From positions 18,713,969-18,777,968 of the forward strand of contig NC_064035.1 in NCBI RefSeq assembly GCF_932526225.1: a stretch of 64,000 nucleotides of DNA, given 5' to 3'. Below, piece after piece: positions 58,401 to 64,000 of the stretch (position 1 is its first letter; each line of letters starts with the position of its first letter). The notes beneath the pieces were generated by a model that was given only the letters and a program-made list of their open reading frames with translations, had not been told where the DNA came from and did no database searches. The position numbers were made by a program, and so were the translations under genes. Source of the stretch: Nematostella vectensis. Its lineage: Eukaryota; Cnidaria; Anthozoa; Actiniaria; Edwardsiidae.

Positions 58401-61400
58401 TAGGGAGAAGGAGGGGGTGCTTTATAGGGAGAAGGAGGGGGTGCTTTATAGGGAGAAGGATGGGGTGTTTTATAGGGAGGATGGGGTGCTTTATAGGGAG
58501 AAGGATGGGGTGCTTTATAGGGAGAAGGATGGGGTGCTTTATAGGGAGAAGGATGGGGTGCTTTATAGGGAGAAGGATGGGGTGCTTTATAGGGAGAAGG
58601 ATGGGGTGCTTTATAGGGAGAAGGAGGGGGTGCTTTATAGGGAGAAGGATGGGGTGCTTTATAGGGAGAAGGAGGGGGTGCTTTATAGGGAGAAGGAGGG
58701 GGTGCTTTATAGGGAGGATGGGGTGCTTTATAGGGAGAAGGATGGGGTGCTTTATAGGGAGAAGGATTGGGTGCTTTATAGGGAGAAGGAGGGGGTGCTT
58801 TATAGGGAGAAGGATGGGGTGCTTTATAGGGAGAAGGAGGGGGTGCTTTATAGAGAGAAGGAGGGGGTGCTTTATAGGGAGAAGGAGGGGGTGCTTTATA
58901 GGGAGAAGGATGGGGTGCTTTATAGGGAGAAGGATGGGGTGCTTTATAGGGAGAAGGATGGGGTGCTTTATAGGGAGAAGGAGGGGGTGCTTTATAGGGA
59001 GAAGGAGGGGGTGCTTTATAGGGAGAAGGATGGGGTGCTTTATAGGGAGAAGGATGGGGTGCTTTATAGGGAGAAGGAGGGGGTGCTTTATAGGGAGAAG
59101 GAGGGGGTGCTTTATAGGGAGAAGGATGGGGTGCTTTATAGGGAGAAGGAGGGGGTGCTTTATAGAGAGAAGGAGGGGGTGCTTCATAGGGAGAAGGATG
59201 GGGTGCTTTATAGGGAGAAGGATGGGGTGCTTTATAGGGAGAAGGATGGGGTGCTTTATAGAGAGAAGGAGGGGGTGCTTTATAGGGAGAAGGATGGGGT
59301 GCTTTATAGGGAGAAGGATGGGGTGCTTTATAGGGAGAAGGATGGGGTGCTTTATAGGGAGAAGGATGGGGTGCTTTATAGGGAGAAGGAGGGGGTGCTT
59401 TATAGGGAGAAGGAGGGGGTGCTTTATAGGGAGAAGGAGGGGGTGCTTTATAGGGAGAAGGATGGGGTGCTTTATAGGGAGAAGGAGGGGGTGCTTTATA
59501 GAGAGAAGGAGGGGGTGCTTTATAGGGAGAAGGATGGGGTGCTTTATAGGGAGAAGGGTGGGGTGCTTTATAGAGAGAAGGAGGGGGTGCTTTATAGGGA
59601 GAAGGATGGGGTGCTTTATAGGGAGAAGGATGGGGTGCTTTATAGGGAGAAGGATGGGGTGCTTTATAGGGAGAAGGATGGGGTGCTTTATAGGGAGAAG
59701 GATGGGGTGCTTTATAGGGAGAAGGAGGGGGTGCTTTATAGGGAGAAGGAGGGGGTGCTTTATAGGGAGAAGGATGGGGTGCTTTATAGAGAGAAGGAGG
59801 AGGTGCTTTATAGGGAGAAGGATGGGGTGCTTTATAGGGAGAAGGATGGGGTGCTTTATAGGGAGAAGGATGGGGTGCTTTATAGGGAGAAGGATGGGGT
59901 GCTTTATAGGGAGAAGGATGGGGTGCTTTATAGGGAGAAGGATGGGGTGCTTTATAGGGAGAAGGATGGGGTGCTTTATAGGGAGAAGGATGGGGTGCTT
60001 TATAGGGAGAAGGATGGGGTGCTTTATAGGGAGAAGGAGGGGGTGCTTTATAGGGAGAAGGATGGGGTGCTTTATAGGGAGAAGGATGGGGTGCTTTATA
60101 GGGAGAAGGATGGGGTGCTTTATAGGGAGAAGGATGGGGTGCTTTATAGGGAGAAGGAGGGGGTGCTTTATAGGGAGAAGGAGGGGGTGCTTTATAGGGA
60201 GAAGGATGGGGTGCTTTATAGGGAGAAGGATGGGGTGCTTTATAGGGAGAAGGAGGGGGTGCTTTATAGAGAGAAGGATGGGGTGCTTTATATGGAGAAG
60301 GATGGGGTGCTTTATAGGGAGAAGGAGGGGGTGCTTTATAGGGAGAAGGAGGGGGTGCTTTATAGGGAGAAGGAGGGGGTGCTTTATAGAGAGAAGGAGG
60401 GGGTGCTTTATAGGGAGAAGGATGGGGTGCTTTATAGGGAGAAGGATGGGGTGCTTTATAGAGAGAAGGAGGGGGTGCTTTATAGGGAGAAGGATGGGGT
60501 GCTTTATAGGGAGAAGGATGGGGTGCTTTATAGGGAGGATGGGGTGCTTTATAGGGAGGATGGGGTGCTTTATAGGGAGAAGGAGGGGGTGCTTTATAGG
60601 GAGAAGGAGGGGGTGCTTTATAGGGAGAAGGAGGGGGTGCTTTATAGGGAGAAGGATGGGGTGCTTTATAGGGAGAAGGAGGGGGTGCTTTATAGGGAGA
60701 AGGATGGGGTGCTTTATAGGGAGAAGGATGGGGTGCTTTATAGGGAGAAGGAGGGGGTGCTTTATAGGGAGAAGGATGGGGTGCTTTATAGGGAGGATGG
60801 GGTGCTTTATAGGGAGAAGGATGGGGTGCTTTATAGGGAGAAGGAGGGGGTGCTTTATAGGGAGAAGGATGGGGTGCTTTATAGGGAGAAGGATGGGGTG
60901 CTTTATAGGGAGAAGGAGGGGGTGCTTTATAGGGAGGATGGGGTGCTTTATAGGGAGAAGGATGGGGTGCTTTATAGGGAGAAGGATAGGGTGCTTTATA
61001 GGGAGAAGGATGGGGTGCTTTATAGGGAGAAGGATGGGGTGCTTTATAGGGAGAAGGATGGGGTGCTTTATAGGGAGAAGGAGGGGGTGCTTTATAGGGA
61101 GAAGGAGGGGGGTTCTATGTTTCATGAAAAAATCGCAAGTACGTACTGGACATGAACTGTAATCTACACAGTTTCTGTTGGTAAACAACCAAAATTTTGT
61201 TTAAAACGCAACAAATTTTGATAAAAACGAACATTGATGCGCTGTCTCTTAGCCCAGACTATGCTTTCAGTTGTATATAGAGTGTGTCATTGTCTCTGCA
61301 TTTACATGCCCATGAGAACTAATTGAGTTAGGACTCAGAAGTTAGTAATAAATATAGGCTGCGTTCATATTTTGTTTTAGATGTTTAACAGAGAATCCAA

Positions 61401-63936
61401 GACAAAAAAAGAAGAAAAAAGAGAACCCTCTATTGACGATAAAACAAAGATTAAGAAACGCAGGAGGTCACACAGTGAATCTGACCTAGAGTCATCCAAG
61501 CTGAGCTTGAGTCAATCGGAGAGGAAGAGGCGGCGGACCACCAGCGAGACTTCAGTAGATTCCAACGAGAACGCCTCTCCGTTTAAACCTCCGCCATGTA
61601 AGAGATCAGCACGTAATGAGAGTGGTACCGCAGACAAGAGTGTGGGAGGCACTCCAGAGGCTGAGAAAACTGCAGAAGGAAGTAAAACTAGGAAACGTAA
61701 GAAAAGCGTGCGGTGGGAGGGCAGTGAAGAAGAAACGGGCTTAAATGCGGAAAGCGAAACACGCGATAGTGAGGGTGAATGCTCAATAAAAAAGAAGAAA
61801 AGCTCCGAGTCTGATACAAACGACAAGAAGGAGGAAGATACGTGCGAAAGCCAGAAGAAACACAAGACGAGGAAACGGAAAAAGAAAAACAAGGAGAAAA
61901 AAGTTGCGTCGCGTTTGCCTCACTTGCGAGTCATCTCAAAGTAGGTTGAATGACATGGCTATGTGAAATTCTGATGATTCATGTTTTTTTTTTTTTTTTT
62001 GCGCTGTATTCGTTGCTCTTTCCTCGGTAGATTAGAATGGCAACGTCTGAAAGAGGAATACAAGTCTTTGCAGCGACAAGCTATGCAGGACCTGAAGAAA
62101 CAACTAAAACAGACATCTGAAGCTCAACAGCAAACTGAAACAAACTCAGCGCCCAAAGCTAAACCAGCCAAACCTAGCGTGCCTTCACCGACCCAAACCG
62201 CTCCAAACAAAATACCACCAGACCTTCCACTTATTCAAGGAGTGGTCCTCCGATTCAACCGCCTTGACAATGAACTCTCAACTAAAGACGTTAGGGTGAG
62301 TGAAAAGCATGATAGTAAAATATTTACAATTCTGTGTGCGTGTGGCTGTAAACGACGCTTCCTATTTTCCCAGAAAACGTTTTCTTCATATGGTCCAGTG
62401 GCGTTTGTTGAGATGGATGAAGCTACCGGAGTGGTAAGCATTTGTCAATTGTTATTTTCCGTTGTTGCTGCGTTATTGTTGTTGTCTTTGTCATCCTTGT
62501 TTTTGTTGTGTTGTTTTCTGTTTTAATGGCTGTTTTTGTTGCTGTCTATAGTAGTGGTTGCTATTGTATAGCTGTTGTTGTTGTTCCTCTTATTGTTGTT
62601 ATTGCTGCTGTGATGTTGTTATAGTAGCTGTCTTTCCGTAACTGATGTTTACGCTGTATATGTTGTTGTTGTTGTTGATAAGGGTTGTTGTTATGTAGCT
62701 ATGTTATTGTTGTTGTTGTTGTCGTTGAGGTTGTTGTTGTCGCTTTTGTTGATGTTATTGTTGATGTTTCTCTTCTGGTTGTTGTTGTCGCTGTATTGTA
62801 GTTGTCTTTTCTGTTACTGTTGTTGCTATTTGTAGTAGTCAGTTATGTAGCTATGTTATGGTTGCTGTTGTTGTTTTTCTTATTGTTTTCGTTGCTGTTG
62901 TTGTTTCTCTTATAGTTGTCGTTGTTGTTGTTGTTTCTCTTATAGTTGTCGTTGCTGTTGTTGTTTCTCTTATAGTTGTCGTTGCTGTTGTTGTTTCTGT
63001 TACTTATGCTTCTGTATAAAGTAATGGTTGTTGTTACGATGTTAATGTTGCTGTTGTCATCCTTTTGTTTGTGGTTGTTGTTTATAGTCTCTTTGTTGTT
63101 GATAACTGTTTTCAGGGTTATGTGCGTTTTCACACTCCGGAAAAGTGCACCAGCATCTTGGAGCAACTCTCGTCCGAAGCTTCCCCCTCTGTGAAAGTGA
63201 CCTCACTCACAGGTGAAGTTACTCCGTGGCTGTCTCCTTTTTTTTTTTTCACTCCAGACTGACTGTTACCCGTGTTATGACTACAGAACACATAAGCAAT
63301 AAAAAAAAAATACGATTTTTTCAGGCGAGGAAGAGAAACAGTACTGGAAGAAAATCAACGCAGACCGTGTGGCCCGATTTCAGGCAAAGCGTGAAAAAAA
63401 GCGAGGAACCGAGAAGGTGATGTATGTTTCACTGAGGCTAAATGCCTCATTTGTAGAAAAAAAAAATTAAGTTAGTTGGGATTTCTTGAAACAGACCTCG
63501 TTTTCAGGCTACGCTTTTTTCTGATTTTCAAGTCCTCCTCGCTTGTAGATCTATTCGTACACAATTTTACACGATGCCTCATGGTGGTGTACTGTGCTAG
63601 GAAATGCTGCTCGCACATCTTTGCTAGCGCTTTTTGCGTATTATATGGCCTCGTGCAATCACCGCCAACATCGACCAGCATTGTCGATACCGACTCGCTC
63701 CGTTGAACACATGTTGTACAATGCTGTTTTTGCTAGCGATGCCGGAGCGGTTTGCATGGGGTTCTAGCTAGAAAGATTGGCGTCGTCTTCCTCTAAACGG
63801 TACACAAGTTGACATAGAAGTTGCTAATCTACGCGATTAAACATTGTTTTTTTGGTTGCAGATCGCGCGTAAAACAGATGAAGTGCAGACACGTCAGCAA
63901 TCCAAACAGATTCACATCCGGTTTGACGAAGCTTGA
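55453..63936 (+). CDS. LARP7: LARP7, La-related protein 7 (7SK snRNP)
   Basis: Twelve coding exons: 55453-55548, 55619-55697, 55989-56089, 56702-56782, 57150-57226, 57392-57479, 61381-61940, 62031-62295, 62374-62433, 63116-63212, 63325-63416, 63862-63936 (stop TGA). All phases agree, giving 556 codons. The La motif spans exons 2-4 (IDFYFSDSALLKDRFLKQQI, DGYVAISTIASFNKIK). RRM1 is VYVEKLPFHADHDWL through RNP1 KGFAFIEF. A long Lys/Ser/Glu-rich linker follows in the 61381 exon, then RVISKLEWQRLKEEYKSLQR. The C-terminal xRRM has VAFVEMDEATGVGYVRF and GEEEKQYWKKINADRVARFQ, and the tail QSKQIHIRFDEA. Known role: binds the 3' end of 7SK RNA and holds the P-TEFb-inhibiting snRNP together. The start Met is the first in the exon after a non-coding leader. 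Confidence 0.95.
57949..61110 (+). repeat. 24-bp purine-rich minisatellite in LARP7 intron 6
   Basis: About 131 head-to-tail copies of GGGAGAAGGATGGGGTGCTT TATA. The chief variants are GAT or GAG at one codon-like position, a 21-bp version lacking AGA (GGGAGGATGGGG), and rare GAGAGAAGG. The period is divisible by 3 and the unit has no stop in several frames, so 1000-residue open frames exist on both strands. Those are not genes. The sense (LARP7 RNA) strand is the G-rich one. Half-formed ancestral units occur at 57815-57948 (TATATAAGCTGACTAATATG). Confidence 0.97.
62434..63115. repeat. (GTT)n-rich intron with a 30-bp subrepeat
   Basis: Nearly the whole LARP7 intron is TTG/GTT-based sequence. 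From about 62855 to 63000 a 30-bp unit, GTTGCTGTTGTTGTTTCTCT TATAGTTGTC, recurs four times. Each unit contains a pyrimidine tract followed by TATAG, an acceptor look-alike. The low-complexity ORFs here are artefacts. Confidence 0.85.
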
Positions 63937-64000
63937 CAAACGGCAAGTCAACACCGCTGTACGACCTGTATTCAAACTGGTTTTAAATCTAGTTCGACGA

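Noticed and set aside
57904-61188. Open frames of 1065-1094 residues on both strands (VLYREK/GCFIGRR/HPILLPIK repeats)
   Set aside because: They are translations of the 24-bp minisatellite, open in three frames because the period is a multiple of three. The region is an intron of LARP7 with flanking exons phased across it.
62442-63194. Small hydrophobic Val/Leu-rich ORFs and their Asn-rich antisense
   Set aside because: They come from (GTT)n simple sequence inside an intron.

Overview
The window is animal nuclear DNA: AT-rich, intron-dense, and full of degenerate non-LTR retrotransposons, small inverted-repeat elements and minisatellites. Conserved metazoan genes (MRCK-type kinase, class A GPCR, WAC, RAB11, LARP7), CR1-like retroelements and a 2A-bearing cysteine-protease-like ORF suggest an early-branching metazoan, most likely an anthozoan cnidarian. 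The species-level assignment is inference.

Layout. (1) About 1200-24701, minus strand: a complete-looking CDC42-binding Ser/Thr kinase gene of the MRCK family. I could phase 50 coding exons exactly (1616 codons), from the start codon through kinase, long coiled coil, C1, PH, CNH and CRIB regions, plus two likely C-terminal exons. Its introns hold several tandem arrays, and three of these duplications contain pieces of exons or splice sites. (2) About 25100-33420: retroelement-rich intergenic DNA with a LINE 3' fragment, a broken but nearly full-length CR1-like LINE, a 48-bp minisatellite and a pogo/Tigger-like non-autonomous DNA transposon. (3) 34318-35424, minus: an intronless class A GPCR. 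(4) 36916-38449, minus: two ORFs of an unrecognised, probably mobile, module. The downstream ORF starts with a perfect 2A ribosome-skipping motif followed by a herpes-tegument/USP-like cysteine-protease signature; the upstream ORF is a membrane/basic protein. (5) 39930-41125, minus: a decayed reverse transcriptase. (6) 41979-50429, minus: WAC, the WW and coiled-coil adaptor of H2B ubiquitination. (7) 52172-53765, minus: RAB11. (8) 55453-63936, plus: LARP7 (La motif, RRM1, xRRM; 556 codons in 12 coding exons), with a 3.15-kb purine-rich 24-bp minisatellite in one intron.

RAB11 and LARP7 are divergently arranged. The other genes show no functional clustering. The least explained parts are the 2A/protease module, the foldback elements, and the tandem arrays that carry splice acceptors or exon fragments of the MRCK gene.
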